NCBI GenBank assembly: GCA_943912855.1
Contig: CALTVC010000010.1
Coordinates: forward strand, 1 to 64,000
Length of the DNA: 64,000 nucleotides
Direction of reading: 5' to 3'
From: an uncultured Flavobacterium sp.
GTDB lineage: Bacteria; Bacteroidota; Bacteroidia; Flavobacteriales; Flavobacteriaceae
Below the pieces are notes generated by a model. It searched no databases and was not told where the DNA came from. It saw only the letters and a program-made list of their open reading frames with translations. A program made the position numbers and the translations under genes. Numbering within the stretch: position 1 is the stretch's first letter; each line of letters begins with the position of its first letter. Below are positions 52,250-60,506 of this stretch, one piece after another.

Positions 52250-52701
52250 AGCACAAAAACTTTATGCATCCTTATGTGTGGGATGTCGTCTTCCAGGTAA
52301 CCTTCACCATCCTGAACAAAACCGTGGCTTTCGTAGAACTTTTTCAGATACAACTGTGCCGATATGGTTATCGTTTTCTCCCCGAAGTTATCGTAAACAG
52401 CGTTTATAGACGCCTTCATTAGGTCGTGCCCCCATTTACGGTCGCGATAGTCGGCATCTATGACCACACGCCCTATAGAGGGATTGTCGAAATAATACCC
52501 GCCGTCAAAAAGACGTGTATAGGCTACTATTTTACCATCGAAAGTCCCCAGCACGTGCAGTGCCTTAGTGTCTTTACCATCTATATCCGGATATACGCAA
52601 TTTTGCTCTACCACAAACACGTTTGCACGCAGTTGCAGGGCTTCGTATAGTTCAAGCGTAGAAAGCTCGTTAAATCGCTTTATTTGGAATTGTATGTTCA
52701 T
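52246..52701 (-). CDS. GNAT-family N-acetyltransferase (ElaA-like)
   Basis: This gene encodes a 151-aa acetyltransferase of the ElaA type. It shows LYEALQLRANVFVVEQNCVYPDIDG, broken after the first 20 residues, then GRVVIDADYRDRKWGHDLM as the acetyl-CoA loop (about 76-95) and AQLYLKKFYESHGF near the C-terminus. The substrate is unknown. It overlaps the DUF4837 gene by 4 bp. Confidence 0.92.
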   Translation of the reverse strand: MNIQFQIKRFNELSTLELYEALQLRANVFVVEQNCVYPDIDGKDTKALHVLGTFDGKIVAYTRLFDGGYYFDNPSIGRVVIDADYRDRKWGHDLMKASINAVYDNFGEKTITISAQLYLKKFYESHGFVQDGEGYLEDDIPHIRMHKVFVL

Positions 52702-53699
52702 ATAAATTTTGCCGAACGTATTATGGCCTCGAGTTCCAACAGTAAATCGCGCTTAGGCGACGACGGACTGTAAATAAACCCTTCTATGACCAGGTAGCAT
52801 TTGTTTTTTTGGTCGCGTATACAGAAATTAATAAACGGACCACTCATAAAATCGTTTTTCATTTCCCAGTTGCCATGGGTTTCAAGGGCATGATGATCCT
52901 TAAATCCGGTCATAAACAGTGACGGTGCATACGAAGCTTCGGTTACCATAAAGGTTCCGGCTTCACGCCCATGTATGTACATATTACCGATAGAATCTCG
53001 CATGTGTACAATGTTGTTAACCAGATCTCGATTCTTTTCTACCGTTGTAAACGGCACTCTGTATACCAACAGACTGGTATTACCGCCTTGTATCTCTTTC
53101 TTCAGCCAAACAAAATTGTTGTTCTTAATGGCATACCGATAACTGGTAGGAATTTTAATGTTTAGCCCGAACTGCCTGTTAAAGTAGGTAGTGTCCCTTA
53201 CTCCCGAGGCTATATTGCGTCTTTGGCAAACGGCAACTTCGGTCTGGTGAATGTTTTTAATGATGTCATCTGCATACATGCGAATCGCCTGCTGAAGTTC
53301 GGCGGTATTTTTTCCGGTAAGGTAAAATACATTTTGTGGCTTACGGTACTGATCTTGTTTGTATTCGTAATCAAGTGTAAGACCCTCGCCTTTTTCTAAA
53401 ACGACAATATTGCGATTACGCTTTATATCACTGTCAAACGACTGGTCGCGGTATTGGTTAAGCGTAAAAATAGGCTCTTCCTGTACAAGTCCTTCTACAG
53501 GAGCCGCAAACTTTTTACGGATGCTGTCTCCCACATTGCCGTTCCACATTACATCGCTTACAATGATGTTAACCTCATTAACATCGCCAAGCGAATTGCG
53601 TTTTACAGTGTTGTCATTACAAGAAAAAAAGCAGCAAACAAGCAACGCCATGGCTGCTGTTTGCTGCAATCTTTTAATCTTTGTTATGTAAGAAAACAT
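52698..53699 (-). CDS. DUF4837 family lipoprotein
   Basis: This gene encodes a 333-aa lipoprotein. The hydrophobic start ends in LLVCCFFSCNDN (lipobox Cys about 28). Family features are an early NEVNIIVSDVMWNGNVGDSI and a middle FNRQFGLNIKIPTSYRYA, with EAGTFMVTEASYAPSLF later. It overlaps the transglycosylase gene by one base. The order pgk, LysM-transglycosylase, DUF4837 is typical of flavobacteria. The function is unknown, possibly envelope-related. Confidence 0.88.
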   Translation of the reverse strand: MFSYITKIKRLQQTAAMALLVCCFFSCNDNTVKRNSLGDVNEVNIIVSDVMWNGNVGDSIRKKFAAPVEGLVQEEPIFTLNQYRDQSFDSDIKRNRNIVVLEKGEGLTLDYEYKQDQYRKPQNVFYLTGKNTAELQQAIRMYADDIIKNIHQTEVAVCQRRNIASGVRDTTYFNRQFGLNIKIPTSYRYAIKNNNFVWLKKEIQGGNTSLLVYRVPFTTVEKNRDLVNNIVHMRDSIGNMYIHGREAGTFMVTEASYAPSLFMTGFKDHHALETHGNWEMKNDFMSGPFINFCIRDQKNKCYLVIEGFIYSPSSPKRDLLLELEAIIRSAKFI

Positions 53700-55474
53700 T
53701 AGTTTACGGAATTATCACCTACTTTAAGCTTCATTCCGGGCTGTATGCTTTCGTCTTTTATTTCGTTCCAGGTCTTTAGGTTTTCTACTGTAACACCCGG
53801 ATGCTTACGCGCAATGCTAAAAAGCGAATCGCCTTTTTGCACTACATACAAACGTGCTTCTTCATACGTAGTATCGCGTCTTTTTGGCTGATTTGCAGCT
53901 ACGGCAGGCTTAGGCTCGTTAGCCGGAGCTACAGTAGCATCACAATCTGCAGTTGCAACAGCGGTTTCTACAGCAGGCTCAGTGGTTTTACCGTTGGCTG
54001 TATTTTTAGCTGTTTTGGCTGTAGCCTTATTAGATTTTGTCGTATCGTTAGCAGCGATAGCAGTTTCAGGTTGTTCTTCTGCAACTATACGCTCTTTAAT
54101 AACCGTAGTCTTTTGTATTTTAAGCTTTTGCCCTGAACGGATGTTTGTGCCTTTAATGTTATTCCACTTACGCAGGTCGGCTATACTAACATCATTCTTA
54201 TCTGCAATGGCACCAAGGTTGTCACCGCTTTTAACAATGTAGGTTTTAGTGGTTACATTGGTCTTTTTTTGGTATTTAGACTTACTTTTCTTAGCAGAGT
54301 ACGCTATCGCGGTACTGTCGCTATCAGGTTTTCCTACCCAGTAAGGCCTTTCGCGCTTAGTACCTTCGTGGTCTATGTAAGCGTAAATAGCTTTTTCGTT
54401 AGAAGCAAATAAACCAATTTTATCTTTCGGAAGCCTTAAATAATGCGCCTTATCTGAGTTAAAAGGAATTACATCAAGCTTATAAATCGGGTTAAGGAAC
54501 TCCAGTTGTTTTACAGATATATCCAGCAGACTGGCTATTTGCTTAAACGACATTTGGCGTTTTACCATAACCGTATCGGTTTCAAAATACGTAAGTGGTG
54601 CTTTTTTGCCTTTTATGTTATGCTCTTTTGCATGCTCATAAATGTACATGGTAGCAAGGAACGCAGGGTTATATGCCTGTGTTTCTTTCGGTAAATTACG
54701 GCGGATGTTCCAGTAACTCTTATAATCACCGCTTCTGCGAATGGCTTTAGTAACGTTACCCGGACCTGCGTTGTACGATGCAAGTACCAAATCCCAGTCG
54801 CCAAAAATATTGTAAAGGCTGGTAAGGTACTGACAGGCAGCTTCGGTAGCTTTAAGAGGGTCGCAACGCTCATCTACATAGCTGTTTACTTCCAGGTTGT
54901 ATTGCTTACCTGTAGGGTACATAAACTGCCACAGACCAGTAGCTCCTACGGGGCTTTTAGCTCTTGGGTTCAATGCACTTTCTACTATGGCAAGGTACTT
55001 AAGTTCTAGAGGTACATTGTACTTGGCAAGGTGCTCTTCAAACATCGGGAAATAGTACTCGCTTATCGCCATAAGCCTCTCATAGCTTTTAGGGCGGTTT
55101 TTCAGGTACGATTTAATGATGTTTTCTAAACCTTTGCTGTACTCAATGTTAAACGGAGAGCGGTCATCCATCTTGGCAAGCCTTGCTTTAAGAAGCTCAG
55201 TGCTAAGTTGCTGGTACTCCACTTCCACATCCGGGTTAATATTTTTCAGGTCGCTCTGCATGTCCTTAAAAAGGTCGTCATTGGCAAGCTCACCCATCCA
55301 CAGACTGTCAACACAGGCCATTTCGTGGTTACGCACAAAACTCGCTTTTATAGAATCAAGGAACGATATTTTAACTTCCGGCTTTGGTGATATCTCCGCC
55401 TGAGCTGACTCCTGGGCAAAAAGCCCCGCCGAAACCAGCGCAAACATCAACGACAATGTTCTCTTTTTCCTCAT
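53699..55474 (-). CDS. Lytic transglycosylase with two LysM domains (MltD-like)
   Basis: This gene encodes a 591-aa exported enzyme (signal peptide to about 20) that cuts peptidoglycan. The SLT domain (about 150-280) has the catalytic Glu in LAIVESALNPRA, then GATGLWQFMYPTG and ASYNAGPGNV. One LysM domain lies at about 408-450 (YIVKSGDNLGAIADKNDVS) and the second at about 545-590 (YVVQKGDSLFSIARKHPGV). A Thr/Ala-rich linker separates them. It lies between pgk and DUF4837. Confidence 0.95.
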   Translation of the reverse strand: MRKKRTLSLMFALVSAGLFAQESAQAEISPKPEVKISFLDSIKASFVRNHEMACVDSLWMGELANDDLFKDMQSDLKNINPDVEVEYQQLSTELLKARLAKMDDRSPFNIEYSKGLENIIKSYLKNRPKSYERLMAISEYYFPMFEEHLAKYNVPLELKYLAIVESALNPRAKSPVGATGLWQFMYPTGKQYNLEVNSYVDERCDPLKATEAACQYLTSLYNIFGDWDLVLASYNAGPGNVTKAIRRSGDYKSYWNIRRNLPKETQAYNPAFLATMYIYEHAKEHNIKGKKAPLTYFETDTVMVKRQMSFKQIASLLDISVKQLEFLNPIYKLDVIPFNSDKAHYLRLPKDKIGLFASNEKAIYAYIDHEGTKRERPYWVGKPDSDSTAIAYSAKKSKSKYQKKTNVTTKTYIVKSGDNLGAIADKNDVSIADLRKWNNIKGTNIRSGQKLKIQKTTVIKERIVAEEQPETAIAANDTTKSNKATAKTAKNTANGKTTEPAVETAVATADCDATVAPANEPKPAVAANQPKRRDTTYEEARLYVVQKGDSLFSIARKHPGVTVENLKTWNEIKDESIQPGMKLKVGDNSVN

Positions 55475-55503
55475 AATTTACTTCCTCACATAATAAATTA
55501 CAT

Positions 55504-55545
55504 GGCTTCCCGTTTGGGAAGCCAACCGGAGTATAAACTCCGGTT
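55504..55545. promoter_or_regulatory. Two adjacent hairpins between pgk and the transglycosylase gene
   Basis: GGCTTCCC/GGGAAGCC (55504-55523) and AACCGGAGT/ACTCCGGTT (55524-55545) form two short perfect stems side by side. The T-run follows only on the plus strand, so for minus-strand genes this is more likely a partial terminator or an mRNA stability element. Confidence 0.5.
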
Positions 55546-55570
55546 TTTGTATTATATTGTATACTTTAAC

Positions 55571-56758
55571 TTATTCAAGTATAGCGGCTATACCCGGAAG
55601 GGTACGACCTTCAAGCATTTCCAGCATGGCACCGCCACCTGTAGAAACGTAGCTCATTTTTGGCTCAAGGCCAAATTGTTTTACAGCAGCAACAGAGTCG
55701 CCACCACCTACTAGTGAAAACGCACCTTTCTCTGTAGCCTCTGCAATGAAGTTACCAAGGGTAATGGTACCGTTTGCAAATGTTTCCATTTCAAACACAC
55801 CAATAGGGCCGTTCCAAAGGATGGTTTTGCTGGCAAGGATAACTTCTTTAAAGTTCTCCAATGTTTTTGGTCCTGCATCAAGACCTTGCCATCCGTCAGG
55901 GATTTCCTTAACGTCAACAATTTGTGTATTAGCCGTGTTGCTAAAATTATCGGCAGCAACCACATCTACAGGAATGTGTACCTGTACATTGTGTTCTTTC
56001 GCCTTAGCAAGAATTTCGTGTGCAAGATCTAGCTTATCAAGCTCACAGATAGAGTTACCTACGTTTCCACCAAGGGCTTTAACGAAAGTATACGTCATAC
56101 CACCACCTACAATCAAGTGGTCTATTTTATTAAGAATGTTCTCAATTACAGTGATTTTTGTAGAAACCTTACTACCGCCAAGGATAGCTGTAACAGGCTT
56201 CTCGCTGTTTTTAAGCACCTTGTCAAGGCTTTCAATTTCTTTTGCAAGAAGCAGTCCGAAAACTTTAGCCTCAGGGAAAAATTTAGCAATGATGGTGGTT
56301 GAAGCGTGCGCACGGTGCGCTGTACCAAAGGCGTCGTTTACATACACATCGCCAAGTTTTGCAAGTTTACCTGCAAACTCTTCGTTACCGGCTTCTTCCT
56401 CAGCATAAAAACGAAGGTTTTCAAGAAGTAGTACTTCGCCCGGCTTAAGGTCAGCGGCAGCAGCTTCGGCAACATCGCCTATGCAGTCTTCAGCAAACTT
56501 AACCTCTTTACCAAGAACTTCGCTTACTTTAGCCACAATGTGCTTAAGCGAATATTTTTCCTCTTTGCCTTTCGGGCGGCCAAGGTGGCTCATAAGGATA
56601 ACGCTTCCACCGTCTTCCAGTATTTTATCAATAGTAGGCTTTGCAGCTACAATGCGGGTATCGTCTGTTACGTTAAAATTCTCATCAAGAGGCACGTTAA
56701 AATCCACACGGATTACTGCTTTTTTGTCTTTAAAATCGATGTCTGAAAGAGTTTTCAT
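55571..56758 (-). CDS. pgk: Phosphoglycerate kinase
   Basis: This gene encodes a 395-aa glycolytic enzyme that makes ATP from 1,3-bisphosphoglycerate. The N-terminal substrate site shows VIRVDFNVPLDE and LMSHLGRPKG. The hinge has VNDAFGTAHRAH and the nucleotide domain GGSKVSTKI and NGPIGVFE, ending with FSLVGGGDSVAAV and STGGGAMLEMLEG. It is of normal length. A good promoter lies upstream. Confidence 0.98.
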   Translation of the reverse strand: MKTLSDIDFKDKKAVIRVDFNVPLDENFNVTDDTRIVAAKPTIDKILEDGGSVILMSHLGRPKGKEEKYSLKHIVAKVSEVLGKEVKFAEDCIGDVAEAAAADLKPGEVLLLENLRFYAEEEAGNEEFAGKLAKLGDVYVNDAFGTAHRAHASTTIIAKFFPEAKVFGLLLAKEIESLDKVLKNSEKPVTAILGGSKVSTKITVIENILNKIDHLIVGGGMTYTFVKALGGNVGNSICELDKLDLAHEILAKAKEHNVQVHIPVDVVAADNFSNTANTQIVDVKEIPDGWQGLDAGPKTLENFKEVILASKTILWNGPIGVFEMETFANGTITLGNFIAEATEKGAFSLVGGGDSVAAVKQFGLEPKMSYVSTGGGAMLEMLEGRTLPGIAAILE

Positions 56759-56796
56759 AAGGTGTTATACGTTTATGTATTTGTTTTGGTAAGATG

Positions 56797-56829
56797 CAAA
56801 TATAGCTTTTTGTGTTAATAATTAGCCAA
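56797..56829 (-). promoter_or_regulatory. Promoter of pgk
   Basis: The minus strand has TATATTTG (56804-56797) with a TTG 22 nt upstream, a good fit to the Bacteroidetes consensus. Confidence 0.6.
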
Positions 56830-57037
56830 TTTTATGTTTATAAAGATTTTTGCAATTTTAATAACAAACTGATTTACAACAAAATATTGTAGTGTTAAAG
56901 TTGGCTTTTCTACACAAAAGGGTAATAATTTGTAATGAGATGGACAAGCGCTTTTTAAAGAAAACGATTGCGTTATTTTTAAGCTAAAGTGTTTATTAAG
57001 AAGATTTTTGTTAAACTTTATAAAAGGGTGATGACTT

Positions 57038-57130
57038 AGATTGCTTCGTCGTAACGACAGACGAAATGCGAGTGGTAACCATTACGTTTTTCAGGTTCCG
57101 TCATTTCGAGGAGACACGACGAAACAATCT
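57038..57130. repeat. Intergenic inverted repeat with ATTGCTTCGTCGT ends
   Basis: AGATTGCTTCGTCGT (57038-57052) and ACGACGAAACAATCT (57116-57130) pair with two mismatches. They enclose words such as GTCATTTCGAGGAG, seen widely as intergenic repeats in this phylum. The element fills the middle of the 503-bp gap between pgk and holB, which otherwise holds only the two promoters. Confidence 0.65.
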
Positions 57131-57249
57131 GAAATAATAACATATTTTGTGACTGCCATGCTTCGCTCGTAGTGACAGACGTGAAGAAAGTAACCCATAA
57201 TAGAAAAAAACTAAGCCTCTCAGTAACTAAGAAACTAAGTAACTTCTGT

Positions 57250-57257
57250 TATCTTTG
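57250..57257 (+). promoter_or_regulatory. -7 box of holB, implying a leaderless mRNA
   Basis: TATCTTTG is an exact TAnnTTTG match that ends only 4 nt before the holB ATG (57262). Transcription would begin at or within a few bases of the start codon. Confidence 0.55.
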
Positions 57258-57261
57258 CCCC

Positions 57262-58410
57262 ATGCTTTTCTCACAAATCTTAGGGCAGGACCACATAAAA
57301 AGCCACCTCGCTACCAGTGCCGATAGTGGCCGTATACCCCACGCGCAACTCTTTATAGGGCCCGAGGGTAGCGGTACGCTTCCGCTTGCCATAGCCTATG
57401 CGCAATACATACTATGCGGTAATACCGGCGGTGAAAACCAGGGCGGTAACGCGGCGTGCAACCTTAAGTTTGAGCATTTTGCCCACCCCGATTTACACTT
57501 TGTATTTCCGGTAGCAGCAAACAGCGAGGTGAAAAGCCACCCGGTGAGTGCCAACTTCCTGAAGCACTGGCGCGAGTTCATTACCGAAACCCCTTATGCC
57601 GGGCTTTTCGACTGGTATAAGAAAATTGATATTGCTAATAAACAAGGGCAGATAGGTGTTGACGAAGCTACCGAAATTGTAAAGTCGCTTTCGCTAAAAG
57701 CCTATGAAGGCGGTTATAAAGTGATGATCATTTGGATGGCGGATAAGATGAATACCGCCACTGCCAACAAGCTCCTGAAACTACTGGAAGAACCACCACA
57801 AAAAACGGTGTTCATACTCATTGCCGAAAGCGAAGACGACATACTGCAAACCATACTGAGCCGATGCCAGGTGCTTAATTTTAACGGACTTCCGGAGCAG
57901 ATTATAGCCAACTCGCTTGTTTCACGTGAAAAAATAGAACCTAATGCCGCAATGAAACTGGCACACCAGGCGCAGGGTAACTATAACAAAGCCTTACATT
58001 TACTCCACAAAACCGAAGATGAGTTTCCGTTTGAGGAATGGTTTATCATGTGGGTACGCGCCGCTTTCCGTGCTAAAGGAAATGCCGCTGCCATACACGA
58101 CCTTATTTCGTGGAGCGAACAAATAGCAGGCATTGGGCGTGAGGCGCAAAAGCAGTTTCTGAACTATTGCATAGATATGTTCCGCCAGGCGATGCTCCTG
58201 AACTATGGTGCTAAGCCGTTGGTTTTTATGGAACCGACTGTTGAGAATTTCAAGCTCGAAAAATTTGCTCCATTTGTAAACGGCACCAACATCACTGAGA
58301 TTTTTAAGGAACTGAGCGATGCCCTCTATCACATAGAGCGTAATGGTAACGCCAAGATTATCCTTACCGATTTATCTATAAAACTCACCCGTCTTATCCA
58401 CAGGAAATAA
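57262..58410 (+). CDS. holB: DNA polymerase III delta-prime subunit
   Basis: This gene encodes a 382-aa clamp-loader subunit. The ATG at 57262 begins the conserved MLFSQILGQDHIKSHL. An upstream in-frame start is possible but lies before the promoter box. It shows HAQLFIGPEGSGTLPLA in place of a strict Walker A, as usual for delta-prime, then KVMIIWMADKMNTATANKLLK and LEEPPQKTVFILIAES, with TILSRCQ as sensor 1. It acts with DnaX to load the sliding clamp. Confidence 0.92.
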   Translation: MLFSQILGQDHIKSHLATSADSGRIPHAQLFIGPEGSGTLPLAIAYAQYILCGNTGGENQGGNAACNLKFEHFAHPDLHFVFPVAANSEVKSHPVSANFLKHWREFITETPYAGLFDWYKKIDIANKQGQIGVDEATEIVKSLSLKAYEGGYKVMIIWMADKMNTATANKLLKLLEEPPQKTVFILIAESEDDILQTILSRCQVLNFNGLPEQIIANSLVSREKIEPNAAMKLAHQAQGNYNKALHLLHKTEDEFPFEEWFIMWVRAAFRAKGNAAAIHDLISWSEQIAGIGREAQKQFLNYCIDMFRQAMLLNYGAKPLVFMEPTVENFKLEKFAPFVNGTNITEIFKELSDALYHIERNGNAKIILTDLSIKLTRLIHRK

Positions 58411-58494
58411 TTTTTGAGTAGACTAAAACCTCTGCTTTGTAGGAATATTTTTCTTTACCCGAAAAACTTAATGTGCTGCAAAGCAAAGTTTTGT

Positions 58495-58502
58495 TATTTT
58501 TG
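58495..58502 (+). promoter_or_regulatory. Putative -7 box of the DoxX-family gene
   Basis: TATTTTTG is an exact TAnnTTTG match, 24 nt before the ATG at 58527. Confidence 0.5.
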
Positions 58503-58526
58503 AACTTAACAAACACAACAAAATAT

Positions 58527-58916
58527 ATGGAAACACATTTACAAACTGCTGTACTTATAACCTTAGCGTTCTTTGCCATAACCTTTATACAATCAGGCTA
58601 CGATAAAATCATGGACTGGAAAGGAAATGTGGTTTGGCTTAAAGGGCATTTTGCAAGCACCATCATAAAAAATTCGGTACCTGCCGCGCTGATGTTAGTA
58701 CTCGTTTTAGAGATACTTGCCGGAGCTTTTTCGGTAATTGGAATGGTAAAAATCTGGATGGGAGAAGGGAACGACTTCGCATTTTACGCTGCGGTACTTA
58801 GCGCCATAACCCTGCTGATATTACTTCTTGGCCAGCGCCTTGCTAAAGATTACGACGGAGCCCGCACCATAGTTATTTATTTTGTACCGGCGATATTGCT
58901 GTTAAGCTGGTTATAA
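58527..58916 (+). CDS. DoxX-like small membrane protein
   Basis: This gene encodes a 129-aa protein with four hydrophobic helices (about 5-22, 48-68, 78-98 and 108-128), from the ATG at 58527 (METHLQTAVL). The motif FIQSGYDKIMDW after the first helix is typical of DoxX/TQO-small-like proteins. The biochemical role is unclear in Bacteroidetes. The next gene starts 17 nt later. Confidence 0.82.
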   Translation: METHLQTAVLITLAFFAITFIQSGYDKIMDWKGNVVWLKGHFASTIIKNSVPAALMLVLVLEILAGAFSVIGMVKIWMGEGNDFAFYAAVLSAITLLILLLGQRLAKDYDGARTIVIYFVPAILLLSWL

Positions 58917-58933
58917 ACCTAAAAACTAACCCC

Positions 58934-60463
58934 ATGAAGAAACTACTTACATCTTCTACATTGCTGTTAACACTAACCGCTTTGGGTCAGGCACCATCCC
59001 TGCTTTGGGAAAAAAATTATGGAGGAACCGCTCCAGACGGTATATTCAGCGGTGCTCAAACCGCTGATGGAGGTTACATTATATCTGGTTCCACATTCTC
59101 TGCTAATGGAGACATTTCGGAAAATTTTGGCAATGAAGACGGCTGGATTGCAAAACTAAATGCTTCAGGTAATATTCTCTGGTCACGTGCTTATGGCGGT
59201 AACGAGAATGACCACATTAACCGTGTTTTAATTTCAGGAAACGGATATGTTTTCGCCGGAAATACAAATTCTACAAACGATACATTTGCAATGCAACATG
59301 GTGGCGGTGATTTTTACATTGCAGGGACAGATGCAAATGGAAATATAACATGGCATAATTTTTTGGGCGGATCAGGATTAGATTATGCTACAGATATGGT
59401 TGCGGCACCAGATGGCGGTTTTGTTGTTGCCGGATATTCCCAATCTGTTGATGGTGACATAGAAACACCTCTTGGTGATAATGATTTCTGGATTGTTAAG
59501 GTAACCGCTACAGGCAATATTGTATGGAGAAAAAACCTGGGCGGATCTGGTTCAGATAATGCCTACAGGATATCGGGTACTACAGATGGTGGTTATATTG
59601 TTACGGGTAGTACACAATCAATGGACGGACAGGTTACAGGGCAACATTACTTTGAAGAAAACCCCATACTTGCCGATGCATGGGTAGTGAAACTAGACGG
59701 TGAAGGCAACCTGCAATGGCAGAAAACACTGGGCGGGTATACAAGTGATTACGGTTTTGATATTAAGCAAACTACAGATGGCGGTTACATAATGGCCGGC
59801 GCTTCAGAATCGGCTGATGGCGATATTACGGCTACGCTTGGTGGATACGATTACTGGATTGTAAAACTAGATGTGGCAGGTAACCTTTTATGGCAAAAAT
59901 CTTTAGGCGGTAATGGCTATGACGAAGCACGAAATATTATAGAAACAGATAACGGGTATATAGTTTCGGGTATGTCATATTCACAGACAAATAACATAAG
60001 TACAAATTATGGTGGTGGTGACATTTGGGTTACCGGGCTTGATACTTCAGGTAATCTCATTTGGGAAAAAAACTACGGTGGAAGTCTCAATGATACTGTA
60101 TATCATATGTTTAAAAACTCTATTGGAGATTACATCCTTTGCGGTTATACTTATTCGGCAGACAACGATGTGGCTCAAAATTATGGAGATTCCGATGGTT
60201 GGATTATAAGCTTAGGCGAAATGACAAATGAAGTTAAAACTAACCATCTTGAAAAACTTACAGTGTATCCTAACCCCACTTCAGATATGCTTTGGATTGG
60301 AGAAAACAATCAAGGCCCGAAAAAATATGTTTTAAGTGATATTACCGGTCGCATAGTAAGTACATTTTCTACTGAAGAAAAAATATCAGTAATAGGCCTC
60401 AATGCCGGAGTTTATGTACTTGAAAATGAAAACGGAATAAGAACCAAGTTTATAAAAAACTGA
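58934..60463 (+). CDS. Secreted beta-propeller-like protein with T9SS type A tail
   Basis: This gene encodes a 509-aa exported protein (signal peptide to about 19, LTALGQ). Seven repeats of about 55-60 residues share TTDGGYIVTGSTxS, a D(Y/F)WIVKLDxxGN core and LWxKxLGG. They fit a seven-bladed beta-propeller. The last 75 residues (LTVYPNPTSDMLWIGEN, LSDITGRIVSTFS, LNAGVYVLENENG) are a type A T9SS sorting domain. It should be secreted or attached to the surface. Confidence 0.93.
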   Translation: MKKLLTSSTLLLTLTALGQAPSLLWEKNYGGTAPDGIFSGAQTADGGYIISGSTFSANGDISENFGNEDGWIAKLNASGNILWSRAYGGNENDHINRVLISGNGYVFAGNTNSTNDTFAMQHGGGDFYIAGTDANGNITWHNFLGGSGLDYATDMVAAPDGGFVVAGYSQSVDGDIETPLGDNDFWIVKVTATGNIVWRKNLGGSGSDNAYRISGTTDGGYIVTGSTQSMDGQVTGQHYFEENPILADAWVVKLDGEGNLQWQKTLGGYTSDYGFDIKQTTDGGYIMAGASESADGDITATLGGYDYWIVKLDVAGNLLWQKSLGGNGYDEARNIIETDNGYIVSGMSYSQTNNISTNYGGGDIWVTGLDTSGNLIWEKNYGGSLNDTVYHMFKNSIGDYILCGYTYSADNDVAQNYGDSDGWIISLGEMTNEVKTNHLEKLTVYPNPTSDMLWIGENNQGPKKYVLSDITGRIVSTFSTEEKISVIGLNAGVYVLENENGIRTKFIKN

Positions 60464-60506
60464 TAGGTGAAAATATAGACTACTTTCTAATACCCTTTAA
60501 ATCCAC

